Assembly: GCF_002574545.1 (NCBI RefSeq)
Contig: NZ_NUGT01000017.1
Span: forward strand, 69,571 to 133,570
DNA: 64,000 nucleotides
Direction of reading: 5' to 3'
DNA from: Bacillus sp. AFS055030
Lineage (GTDB): Bacteria; Bacillota; Bacilli; Bacillales; Bacillaceae_G
Shown: positions 33,998-40,979 of the stretch, piece by piece
Numbering within the stretch: the first letter of the stretch is position 1
Layout of the letters: each line of letters starts with the position of its first letter
The notes under the pieces: generated by a model
Told to the model about the DNA's origin: nothing
The model's database searches: none
What the model saw: the letters and a program-made list of their open reading frames with translations, nothing else
Program-made: the position numbers and the translations under genes

Positions 33998-34038
33998 AAA
34001 AAAGATGAATTTAGTTTAGCGCTAAATTCATCTTTTTT
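33998..34038. terminator. bidirectional terminator between ecsC-like gene and secreted orphan
   Basis: Perfect 17-bp stem AAAAAAGATGAATTTAG (33998-34014) with CTAAATTCATCTTTTTT (34022-34038); serves both convergent genes. Confidence 0.95.
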
Positions 34039-34043
34039 GTTAA

Positions 34044-34063
34044 TTAATCAAACGTTTGTTTAA
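34044..34063 (-). promoter_or_regulatory. 20-bp near-palindrome, copy 2
   Basis: Read on the minus strand this is TTAAACAAACGTTTGATTAA, identical in all 20 bases to 13491-13510. It lies between convergent genes and overlaps the stop codon of the secreted orphan, far from any promoter. Confidence 0.6.
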
Positions 34064-34716
34064 GATTTAAATTTATTTGGGAATTGCTTAATAATGCCTG
34101 AAGAAATTGTATCTGCTATAGGTAGTATATGTTGAAGTCCTGCATCAAATGCTTTTACATTCCCGTCCCAGTCCTTTTTTATTCTAGTTACTACTTCATT
34201 TGTTACCATTTTTAAATGTGTATAAAGTAAGTCTTTTAATTCTTGATTTGTCCAATTTGGATTTGCTTTACTTAAGAATGCAGCAATATCATCAGCATTT
34301 TTAAACCAAGTGTCGTTCAAATTTTTTAAAGTTGCCATGTCACCTGATTTTGCAGCATCAACAATTTTACCAGCGATCACTATGTGGGTGGTTAGTAATT
34401 TAGCAAGCTGGTCTCCAACGGCAGCACCATAATAAGGTTTAATTGCATTCCCAGTATCTTGTTGATTTTTTAAGAGTCTTGCAAGTATTACATCCTTATC
34501 TGGCATTCCAGCTACGGAACTAACAATATACTTACTAGTCCATATTAAATGATCCATCCAAAGCTTTCTCATATCAGCTTTGAAATTGCATGCTGAGTTA
34601 CTAATACATCTTCCTTGAGCCCGAGTATCTACTTGCTCGGCAGTGGATTTAATAGGGGATAAAATTAGGGCAAAACATAAAAATAGGGATGTGAATTTTA
34701 GTAATTGTTTCTTCAT
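34060..34716 (-). CDS. Secreted protein of unknown function
   Basis: 218 residues with a Sec signal peptide (M-K-K-Q-L-L-K-F then a hydrophobic core to about residue 26, A-E-Q cleavage region). The mature part is mostly helical and conserved-looking: C-I-S-N-S-A-C-N-F-K-A-D-M-R-K-L-W-M-D-H, N-A-I-K-P-Y-Y-G, N-P-N-W-T, and a final I-I-K-Q-F-P-N-K-F. Two cysteines (about 37 and 43) could form a disulphide. I recognise it as a widespread Bacillus secreted family, sometimes given misleading enzyme names, and do not assign a function. His residues (D-H-L-I-W, H-I-V-I-A-G, H-L-K) might bind metal. Confidence 0.75.
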   Translation of the reverse strand: MKKQLLKFTSLFLCFALILSPIKSTAEQVDTRAQGRCISNSACNFKADMRKLWMDHLIWTSKYIVSSVAGMPDKDVILARLLKNQQDTGNAIKPYYGAAVGDQLAKLLTTHIVIAGKIVDAAKSGDMATLKNLNDTWFKNADDIAAFLSKANPNWTNQELKDLLYTHLKMVTNEVVTRIKKDWDGNVKAFDAGLQHILPIADTISSGIIKQFPNKFKS

Positions 34717-34838
34717 CTAGTTGCTCCTTTGAGATGTTTTCAAAATATACCAGTATTATTTTGGTTTTTTTTTCAAGTAATATTCGTGAAAGTGAGTATT
34801 CTAGAAAAAAAGTTTGGATTTACATGGCAACATCAAAA

Positions 34839-34878
34839 AAGATAAAAAGACAAGGAGCATAATGCTACTTGTCTTTTT
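34839..34878 (-). terminator. terminator of the deacetylase gene
   Basis: On the minus strand AAAAAGACAAG-TAGCAT pairs with ATGCT-CCTTGTCTTTTT; the first arm contains the last codons and stop of the gene. Confidence 0.8.
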
Positions 34879-35575
34879 TCAACTTCTGAAGCTCTTTTAC
34901 TGTGACAAATTTATATCCGTCTTTCGATAATAAGTCCAATATTCCTTTAATGGTTTCTAATTCTTTGCCAGTTTTATCATACATCGGATGAATTAAAATA
35001 ATTGAACCTGGTTTAATATTTTTCTTTACGTAGTTTATTTTATCTTCTGGATTTGTGTAAAAAGTATCTGGTTCCAAATTCCATGTAATCGTTTCGCGGT
35101 TATGTTTATGCATGTAATACGGTAATCCAAATAGTTTTTTACCGTATGGTGGTCGGAATTGAATCTCTCCTTTGTAACCCGCTTTTCGAATTAGTTTGTC
35201 TGTCTTTTCTATTTCATTTTTAATAAAGGAAGGAGATTTTAGCACCATTCTGTCGTGAGAATATGTATGGTTTCCGACCTGATGCCCCGCATTTACAATT
35301 TTTTTAGCTTCCTCAGGATTTTTCTTGATATCATTACCGATTAGAAAAAATGTAGCTTTTGTATTGTATTGATCTAAAAGTGGTAGAATGTCATCAACAT
35401 TTTTTGTTGGCCCGTCATCAAATGTTAAAGCAACTACTTTTTGATTAGTGTGTACTTCGTTAGTTAATCCCCCAAAAAGCTGAAAAGATCTTGCATTCAT
35501 TAGCTTGAACAAACCAAATAAGATAAGAAATAAAATTAGAATACTTGCACTTATTTTCAGTAGTCTTTTTTTCAT
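34865..35575 (-). CDS. Polysaccharide deacetylase, membrane anchored
   Basis: 236 residues. One N-terminal helix (about 6-25) anchors or exports it. The NodB domain follows: V-V-A-L-T-F-D-D-G-P with catalytic Asp and metal Asp, and H-Q-V-G-N-H-T-Y-S-H-D with the two metal His. R-F-R-P-P-Y-G (motif 3, as Q-F-R-P-P-Y-G) and I-L-I-H-P (motif 5) are also present. It should remove acetyl groups from peptidoglycan or chitin-like sugars outside the cell. The SD before ATG 35575 is weak (CAGGT). Monocistronic. Confidence 0.9.
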   Translation of the reverse strand: MKKRLLKISASILILFLILFGLFKLMNARSFQLFGGLTNEVHTNQKVVALTFDDGPTKNVDDILPLLDQYNTKATFFLIGNDIKKNPEEAKKIVNAGHQVGNHTYSHDRMVLKSPSFIKNEIEKTDKLIRKAGYKGEIQFRPPYGKKLFGLPYYMHKHNRETITWNLEPDTFYTNPEDKINYVKKNIKPGSIILIHPMYDKTGKELETIKGILDLLSKDGYKFVTVKELQKLKKDK

Positions 35576-35817
35576 TATTTTACCTGTCTTTCTAGATATT
35601 AAAGTTAAACATTATTATATCATCACTAAATAAAAAAAGTATAAAAGAAGGAAATGAAAGGGAATTTAAGAAGACGTAGTATGAAAAATGTTCCATCGTC
35701 GTAACAGGAGCCGCCAAAAAGAGAACATAATGGAGTTAAGAATCAACATATTTCTTTTTCGAGAGGCATTTTGAAAAAGGTTTTAAATTCGAAATAAAAC
35801 AATCTACTTGTAAATTC

Positions 35818-35839
35818 ATCAGTTTAGTATTAAACTGAT
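35818..35839 (+). promoter_or_regulatory. MarR operator upstream of the dioxygenase operon
   Basis: Perfect palindrome ATCAGTTTA (35818-35826) GTAT TAAACTGAT (35831-35839), 28 bases before the marR start codon. Confidence 0.78.
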
Positions 35840-35866
35840 AACAAGATCGATCAAAGAGGTGTAAAA

Positions 35867-36310
35867 ATGTTAAGTAGTCATAATGAAGCTTCCGGAAATA
35901 AATCAAAAAATTTAGCAGTATTACTTTGGTTTCGATTAGCTCGTTTTTATCTTAAAAATGTTAGAGAATCAAATAATCAATTGAAAAAATGGGGACTGAC
36001 GACTGCACAATTTGATGTAATAGTTCATGTGGGTAGAAATAAGCGTCTTACACAGCAAGAATTAGCTGATAAATTAGTTGTTACAAAAGGCAATGTGACT
36101 CATCTATTAAAGAAAATGGAAGAGCTGCATTGGATTAAAAGAGAAGTAGAATGGAAAAACAAATATCTCTCTTTAACAGAGATTGGTCAAAAAATGTATG
36201 AAGAAATCGTTCCTACTCAAGAAGAGTTTCAACAAGCTCAATTCAGCAAATTAACCGAAGAAGAGCAATTACATTTACTGACTTTATTAAGAAAATTAAA
36301 TAAAAAATAA
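35867..36310 (+). CDS. MarR family regulator (MhqR-like)
   Basis: 147 residues. Winged helix: T-T-A-Q-F-D-V-I-V-H-V-G, L-T-Q-Q-E-L-A-D-K-L-V-V-T-K-G-N-V-T-H-L-L-K-K-M-E (recognition helix) and the wing W-K-N-K-Y-L-S-L-T. It heads an operon with a ring-cleaving VOC dioxygenase, an esterase and a flavin reductase, the same functional set controlled by quinone-sensing MhqR in B. subtilis. The palindrome at 35818 is its likely operator. No cysteine is present, so a thiol switch is unlikely; direct ligand binding fits better. Confidence 0.88.
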   Translation: MLSSHNEASGNKSKNLAVLLWFRLARFYLKNVRESNNQLKKWGLTTAQFDVIVHVGRNKRLTQQELADKLVVTKGNVTHLLKKMEELHWIKREVEWKNKYLSLTEIGQKMYEEIVPTQEEFQQAQFSKLTEEEQLHLLTLLRKLNKK

Positions 36311-36330
36311 AAAAAGATGGAGGTAAGTTT

Positions 36331-37272
36331 ATGGAAAAAATGAAAGGTGTACACCATATCACTGCAATAGTTGGTGATCCTCAAGAAAATATGGATTTCT
36401 ACGCTGGGATTTTAGGCTTACGCTTTGTGAAAAAAACAATTAATTTTGATGATCCAGGTACGTATCACTTTTATTTTGGAGACGAAACTGCAAAACCAGG
36501 TACGATTATGACTTTTTTCCCTTGGCCAAATGCCTATAGAGGAAAAATAGGAAGCGGGCAAGTAGGGATCACAACATTCTTAATTCCTACTAACTCAATG
36601 GAATTTTGGGAAAACCGATTAGCATCATTTAATATTCATACAAAAAAAGTAAGTCGATTTGGAGAAACATTTCTTCAATTTGAAGACTTTCATGGCTTAC
36701 AGCTTGAATTAGTAGAAAGAGAAGCTGGCGATGAAAATAATTGGGAATTTAATGGTGTTACAAAGGATGTAGCTATTAAAGGTTTTGGTGGTGCAGTTTT
36801 ATATTCAGGAGCACCTAATAAAACAGCTGAACTGTTGGAAAACGTAATGGAATTAGATTGCATAGGTCAAGAGGGGAATTATTTACGTTTTAAAGCTGCA
36901 GGTGATATCGGAAATATTATCGATATTGAATTAGCGGCAGTAGGTAGAGGTGTTATGGGTGTAGGAACTGTCCATCATATTGCTTGGAGGGCGAGTAATG
37001 ATGAAGAACATGTAAAATGGCAAGAAAAGTTATATGACAATCACTATGGAGTTACTGAAGTAAAAGATCGAAATTATTTTAATGCAATTTATTTTCGTGA
37101 AAATGGTGGGCTTTTATTTGAAATTGCTACGGATTTACCAGGGTTTATGATTGATGAGGACATAGAACACTTGGGTGAACAGCTAATGCTACCAAAGTGG
37201 CAGGAACCAAATCGAGAAATAATAGAAAATCACTTGCAACCAATTATTGTTAGAGAAGTGAAAGGAGAATGA
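36331..37272 (+). CDS. Ring-cleaving dioxygenase, two-domain VOC
   Basis: 313 residues in two VOC halves. N-terminal domain begins V-H-H-I-T-A-I-V-G-D-P-Q-E-N with a metal-ligand His; the C-terminal domain has G-T-V-H-H-I-A-W-R-A and ends with G-L-L-F-E-I-A-T-D-L-P-G-F, supplying the second His and the Glu. It matches the MhqA/MhqO-type dioxygenases, inferred to open quinone-like rings. It follows marR by 20 bases and overlaps or abuts the esterase gene by its stop codon, so it is operonic. Confidence 0.9.
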   Translation: MEKMKGVHHITAIVGDPQENMDFYAGILGLRFVKKTINFDDPGTYHFYFGDETAKPGTIMTFFPWPNAYRGKIGSGQVGITTFLIPTNSMEFWENRLASFNIHTKKVSRFGETFLQFEDFHGLQLELVEREAGDENNWEFNGVTKDVAIKGFGGAVLYSGAPNKTAELLENVMELDCIGQEGNYLRFKAAGDIGNIIDIELAAVGRGVMGVGTVHHIAWRASNDEEHVKWQEKLYDNHYGVTEVKDRNYFNAIYFRENGGLLFEIATDLPGFMIDEDIEHLGEQLMLPKWQEPNREIIENHLQPIIVREVKGE

Positions 37273-37274
37273 CG

Positions 37275-37880
37275 ATGAAGCACGTATTTAATAAAGGGAG
37301 CAATCCATCAAAGCCAACATTCGTATTATTACATGGTACAGGTGGGAATGAACTTGATCTATTACCAATTGCAGGGATGATCGATGATGAAGCATCGGTT
37401 TTATCAGTAAGAGGGAATGTAAGTGAAAATGGAATGCCACGTTTTTTTAAGCGATTAGCTGAAGGTGTATTTGATATGGAAGATTTAGTTTTCCGTACAA
37501 AAGAATTAAAAGAGTTTATTGAGTCGGCGTCCGTAGAACATGGATTCGATCCAAACAATCTGATTGCAATTGGATATTCAAACGGTGCAAACATTGCTGG
37601 TAGTCTACTGTTCCATTATGAAAATGTATTTAAAGGTGCTATGCTATTGCACCCAATGGTACCGATTCGTGATGTAGAATTGCCAAATATGAAAGATGTG
37701 TCGGTTTTCATTGGGGCGGGCATAAATGATCCGATTTGTTTACCGCAAGAAACAGAAGAATTAGCATCAATGTTAGATGGTGCCGGTGCAAAAGTCGTTA
37801 TACATTGGGAAAACATGGGGCATAGCTTAACTAGATCGGAAATTGAAGCGGCAGCGGAATGGTACAAAAATAACTTTTAA
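37275..37880 (+). CDS. Alpha/beta hydrolase (carboxylesterase, MhqD-like)
   Basis: 201 residues. Catalytic elements: H-G-T-G-G-N-E (oxyanion loop, about 20-26), nucleophile G-Y-S-N-G-A-N near residue 106, acid in A-G-I-N-D-P, and His in W-E-N-M-G-H-S. Similar to MhqD and the phospholipase/carboxylesterase group. I start at ATG 37275, 7 bases after AAAGGAG (37261-37267); ATG 37269 is too close to the SD. Probably works on products of the ring-cleaving dioxygenase encoded just upstream. Confidence 0.88.
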   Translation: MKHVFNKGSNPSKPTFVLLHGTGGNELDLLPIAGMIDDEASVLSVRGNVSENGMPRFFKRLAEGVFDMEDLVFRTKELKEFIESASVEHGFDPNNLIAIGYSNGANIAGSLLFHYENVFKGAMLLHPMVPIRDVELPNMKDVSVFIGAGINDPICLPQETEELASMLDGAGAKVVIHWENMGHSLTRSEIEAAAEWYKNNF

Positions 37881-37893
37881 GGAGTATGCAATA

Positions 37894-38502
37894 ATGATGA
37901 AATCTTTTTCTCCAACGGATTTAAGTGATCGTGATAATTATAAGTTCTTAATTGGTGGGATTATTCCAAGACCAATTGCTTTTGTTACAACGAAATCAAA
38001 TGAGAATGTCTTAAATGGTGCACCATTTAGTTATTTCAACATCGTAACGTCTAATCCACCTATGATATCTGTATCTGTTCAGCGACAAAATGGTAAACAA
38101 AAAGATACAGCTAGAAATGCAATTGAGAAAAAAGAGTTCGTTGTCCATATTGTTGATGAATCAAATGTTGAAGCGATTAATAAAACAGCAGCTGCACTGT
38201 CACCTACAGAGAGCGAAGTTGAATTAGCAGGATTAACGCCAGTGAAAAGTGTGATGGTCTCAGTTCCAGGAGTGAAAGAGTCAAAAATTCGAATGGAATG
38301 TATTTTAGAACAGGCAATTCCATTAGGAAAAGATAATGAGGCTTGCGACTTACTAATAGGCAAAGTTGTTTATTTTCATATAGAAGATGACATTTATGAA
38401 AATGGCCGTATAGATGCTAATGGCTTGAAAGCAGTTAGTCGTTTAGCAGGGAATGACTATGCTAAAGTTGGGGAAATGTTTACGATTGATCGTCCTAAAT
38501 AA
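37894..38502 (+). CDS. Flavin reductase family protein (FMN-binding split barrel)
   Basis: 202 residues. The split-barrel flavoprotein signature is visible as I-I-P-R-P-I-A-F-V-T-T, N-G-A-P-F-S-Y-F-N-I-V-T-S-N-P-P-M and R-N-A-I-E-K-K-E-F-V-V-H. It probably binds FMN and reduces flavin or an enone/quinone. ATG 37894 is 9 bases after AAGGAG; ATG 37897 follows in frame. Last gene of the MarR operon, which thus holds regulator, dioxygenase, esterase and flavoprotein, a plausible quinone or catechol detoxification set. Confidence 0.86.
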   Translation: MMKSFSPTDLSDRDNYKFLIGGIIPRPIAFVTTKSNENVLNGAPFSYFNIVTSNPPMISVSVQRQNGKQKDTARNAIEKKEFVVHIVDESNVEAINKTAAALSPTESEVELAGLTPVKSVMVSVPGVKESKIRMECILEQAIPLGKDNEACDLLIGKVVYFHIEDDIYENGRIDANGLKAVSRLAGNDYAKVGEMFTIDRPK

Positions 38503-38512
38503 GTTTAATAAG

Positions 38513-38551
38513 AGTGAAGGGTAAAGTAAAATTTATCCTTCACTTTTTTTT
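38513..38551 (+). terminator. terminator of the MarR operon
   Basis: A 13-bp stem AGTGAAGGGTAAA (38513-38525) with TTTATCCTTCACT (38532-38544), then seven T. Confidence 0.95.
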
Positions 38552-38571
38552 GAAAAAAACTAAAAGTAAAA

Positions 38572-38597
38572 TGAACGAATTGCAGATCCTAATCGTA
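38572..38597 (+). promoter_or_regulatory. probable SigY-dependent promoter
   Basis: TGAACG (38572-38577), exactly 16 bases, CGTA (38594-38597). B. subtilis sigY transcribes itself from a TGAACG ... CGTC promoter as I recall it; the match is one base short. It lies 55 bases before the sigY start. Confidence 0.7.
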
Positions 38598-38651
38598 TAA
38601 CAAATGAAAACTAAATAAATATTGAATAAGTAAGCAAGGAAGGAGGAAGAG

Positions 38652-39191
38652 ATGGCTGATTTAGATGAGATAGAAATTATAAAGAATGCACAGCAAGGTG
38701 ACCAAGATGCATTTGCTAAACTTTTTCAAATCCATTATTCCTTTTTATATAAATACGTTTTAAAGATGACACTAAATCAACAAATTGCTGAAGACTTAGT
38801 ACAGGATACAATGTTGAAAAGTTATGACAATATTAAGAAATACAACGGTCAATCCAAATTTTCAACTTGGTTAATGACAATCGCTACTAGACTTTATTTA
38901 GATCAACAAAGAAAGAAAAAGCGCGAATGGTTTTGGCAAAAAAATGAGTCTGAAAAGTTATCGCGCTCCTTAAATTGGCAACTAGCATATAAAGGGTTTG
39001 AGTGGAGAGATATTATGGAGGGTTTTGAAAAACTTAAATCAGAAGTGCGAGCGGCCATATTGTTAAAGCATTACTACGGCTATACGAATGAAGAAATTGG
39101 AAATATGATGGGGATTCGAGAGGGAACAGTTAAATCAAGAATACACAATGGAATGAAGGAATTGAGAAAGGAGTTACTGCAAGATGGATAA
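38652..39191 (+). CDS. sigY: ECF sigma factor SigY
   Basis: 179 residues. Region 2 (F-Q-I-H-Y-S-F-L-Y-K-Y-V-L-K ... E-D-L-V-Q-D-T-M-L-K-S-Y) and region 4 (L-K-H-Y-Y-G-Y-T-N-E-E-I-G-N-M-M-G-I-R-E-G-T-V-K-S-R) are complete; no C-terminal extension. The following YxlC-like and YxlE-like genes mark it as SigY, an autoregulated sigma of unclear signal held in check by membrane anti-sigma proteins. AAGGAGGA precedes ATG 38652. It overlaps yxlC by 8 bases. Confidence 0.9.
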   Translation: MADLDEIEIIKNAQQGDQDAFAKLFQIHYSFLYKYVLKMTLNQQIAEDLVQDTMLKSYDNIKKYNGQSKFSTWLMTIATRLYLDQQRKKKREWFWQKNESEKLSRSLNWQLAYKGFEWRDIMEGFEKLKSEVRAAILLKHYYGYTNEEIGNMMGIREGTVKSRIHNGMKELRKELLQDG

Positions 39192-39480
39192 AGAAGAAAT
39201 TGTTTCAGCGTTTAAGCAGCTTGATGAATTAACGAGTGTTAATGAACCTACAATCAGTGAGATTACAGAAAAAATTAAATTTCATCAAGAAAAAAAGAAA
39301 GCCATTTTTCTTAAAGAACTAATCGTATTCATCTGTGTAGCATGCAGTCTATTCATCGGGGCACTTCTTATGGCATTGGAGGCACCAGTAAGCATTGTTA
39401 TTATTCAAGGGTTAGGCTTTATTGCATTACCAATTATACTTAAACGAGATAAAAAGAAAATTGAAGGTGAGTTGATCTAA
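39184..39480 (+). CDS. yxlC: YxlC-like membrane protein of the sigY operon
   Basis: 98 residues: soluble, acidic N-terminal 45 residues (D-K-E-E-I-V-S-A-F-K-Q-L-D-E-L ... E-I-T-E-K-I-K-F-H-Q-E-K-K-K), then two membrane helices (about 43-90). YxlC and YxlD-E products of B. subtilis keep SigY inactive; the N-terminal part would bind the sigma factor from the membrane. It starts inside sigY and is followed directly by the next gene, so expression is coupled. Confidence 0.8.
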   Translation: MDKEEIVSAFKQLDELTSVNEPTISEITEKIKFHQEKKKAIFLKELIVFICVACSLFIGALLMALEAPVSIVIIQGLGFIALPIILKRDKKKIEGELI

Positions 39481-39481
39481 A

Positions 39482-39685
39482 GTGGAGTGGACAACAGAAA
39501 ATATTATCATATTAGTTTTAGTCTTTATTATTTTAATAACTCAAAGTATTACACTGTTTATAAACGCTAAAAAGAGAAATCGTTCAGCCTGGTTATGGGG
39601 GCTGTTAGGAATGATTCAGTTCCCTTGGCCTAGTGTTTTCTTTTACTTTTTAGTCGTTCGAAAAGATCGAAAAAAACTAAATTAA
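39482..39685 (+). CDS. yxlE: YxlE-like PLDN-type membrane peptide, SigY antisigma component
   Basis: 67 residues from GTG 39482. One N-terminal helix (about 8-28), then K-K-R-N-R-S-A-W-L-W-G-L-L-G and a second helix with Q-F-P-W-P-S-V-F-F-Y-F-L-V-V-R-K-D-R, the small phospholipase-D-nuclease N-terminal family to which YxlE belongs. It completes the negative-control part of the sigY operon. The ABC genes yxlFG of B. subtilis do not follow in this operon; a terminator ends it here. Confidence 0.75.
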   Translation: MEWTTENIIILVLVFIILITQSITLFINAKKRNRSAWLWGLLGMIQFPWPSVFFYFLVVRKDRKKLN

Positions 39686-39696
39686 GAATTGTGTTG

Positions 39697-39744
39697 AAAT
39701 ACTAGACTAATTGGAACGGTTCAATTTTAGTCTAGTATTTTTTT
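39697..39744 (+). terminator. terminator of the sigY operon
   Basis: A 14-bp stem AAATACTAGACTAA (39697-39710) with TTAGTCTAGTATTT (39727-39740), extended inward by TTGG/TCAA, then T-run. Confidence 0.95.
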
Positions 39745-39756
39745 AAATATTTATGT

Positions 39757-39786
39757 TTGACATTTTTGGTGTACTACATGTATAGT
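39757..39786 (+). promoter_or_regulatory. promoter of the GntR-ABC operon
   Basis: TTGACA (39757-39762), 18-base spacer, TATAGT (39781-39786). The first GntR-type palindrome covers the spacer and -10. Confidence 0.8.
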
Positions 39787-39856
39787 ACACATATAAGGTG
39801 TATTATTTGAGTAATACACATCATTATGTGTTAAGTGTATGAACTAAGTAGTACAC
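39769..39856 (+). promoter_or_regulatory. three GntR (YtrA-type) operators
   Basis: Three 22-base palindromes of one format, GTGTAYTA-N6-TARTACAC: 39769-39790 (GTGTACTA, TAGTACAC), 39798-39819 (GTGTATTA, TAATACAC), 39835-39856 (GTGTATGA, TAGTACAC). They occupy the promoter and the untranslated leader before the gntR gene. Confidence 0.88.
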
Positions 39857-39899
39857 ACACATACTACGAAGATCGTAAAAAAGGCGAGGAGGTGGATTG

Positions 39900-40289
39900 A
39901 TGGAATTTATAGTGAATAACCGGGAACCAGTTTATCTACAAGTCGTTAGGCATTTTAAACAACAAATTGCGAAAAGACTATTAGAAGCAGGGCAAGAAAT
40001 ACCATCAAGAAGAGAATTGGCTGTTCAATTTAATATAAATCCAAATACTGTACAAAAAGCATACAAGGAAATGGAGGAACAAGGATTGATTACGACTGAA
40101 CGAAATTTCCCTAGTAAGATTACGACTGACATAAAAGTGTTAAATGGTGTACGAAATGAATTGATTATGGAAGCTGTAAACGAATTTATCGATTCAATTA
40201 AAGTGATCAATGTTCCAGTAGAAGAGTTACTTACAATGGTCAAACAAAACTATGAACAAAAGATAAAAGAAGAGAAAGGGGAGGTATAA
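39900..40289 (+). CDS. GntR family regulator, YtrA subfamily
   Basis: 129 residues: only a winged helix (residues about 10-75; E-P-V-Y-L-Q-V-V-R-H-F-K-Q-Q, G-Q-E-I-P-S-R-R-E-L-A, N-P-N-T-V-Q-K-A-Y-K-E-M-E) plus a short helical tail that dimerises, the YtrA layout without a ligand domain. ATG 39900 follows GGAGGTGG; a TTG one codon earlier is less likely. First gene of an operon with an ABC ATPase and permease, typical for YtrA regulators that answer to cell-wall or membrane stress. Three operators lie upstream. Confidence 0.93.
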   Translation: MEFIVNNREPVYLQVVRHFKQQIAKRLLEAGQEIPSRRELAVQFNINPNTVQKAYKEMEEQGLITTERNFPSKITTDIKVLNGVRNELIMEAVNEFIDSIKVINVPVEELLTMVKQNYEQKIKEEKGEV

Positions 40290-40979
40290 ATGATACAAGT
40301 AAAGAATGTTTCAAAAAAATATGGTCGGAAAAATGTTTTACGTGATATTTCTTTCACTGCAAATAAAGGAGAAATCACTTGCTTAATTGGGATTAACGGT
40401 GTCGGTAAGTCTACCACAATGAAGGCAATTATGGGGATTACGCCGATCGATCGCGGTGAAATATTAATAGATGATAAAAAAATGAATCATACAATGTACG
40501 AAAATATTACGTTTATTCCAGATACAATGACAATGCTACCTAGTTATACAGTTGGAGAAGCAATGCAGTTTATGAAGGATTTTTATGTGAAATGGAATCC
40601 AGAGCGTGCAAAAGAGTTACTTGGATTTTTCCGTTTAAAGGAAGACGAAAAATTAGGTGAACTTTCAAAAGGTAATGCTGCAAAAGCAAATTTACTGTTT
40701 GGATTAGGCCTAGATGTTGATTACGTTCTAATGGATGAACCTTTTTCTGGTATCGATATGTTTAGTAGAGAGCAAATAGCAAAAGTGTTTACGAGTCACT
40801 TAATTGAGGATCGAGGCGTGATTATCACTACGCATGAAATTAGTGATATTGAGCATTTAATCGATAAGGTTGTTTTATTAGATAATGGTGAAATTTTAAA
40901 AGAGTTTTATACAGAAGAAATACGTTTAGAAGAAGGTAAATCAGTGATGGATGTAATGAGAGAGGTGTATGAGTCTTGA
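40290..40979 (+). CDS. ABC transporter ATP-binding protein
   Basis: 229 residues. Walker A L-I-G-I-N-G-V-G-K-S-T-T (about 33-43), Walker B Y-V-L-M-D-E-P-F-S-G-I-D, and H-loop I-I-T-T-H-E-I-S. The signature is L-S-K-G-N-A-A-K instead of LSGGQ, as in YtrB-type ATPases. It should drive the permease encoded next. It starts on the base after the gntR stop and overlaps the permease by four bases. Substrate unknown; an antibiotic- or stress-linked role is inferred from the regulator type. Confidence 0.92.
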   Translation: MIQVKNVSKKYGRKNVLRDISFTANKGEITCLIGINGVGKSTTMKAIMGITPIDRGEILIDDKKMNHTMYENITFIPDTMTMLPSYTVGEAMQFMKDFYVKWNPERAKELLGFFRLKEDEKLGELSKGNAAKANLLFGLGLDVDYVLMDEPFSGIDMFSREQIAKVFTSHLIEDRGVIITTHEISDIEHLIDKVVLLDNGEILKEFYTEEIRLEEGKSVMDVMREVYES

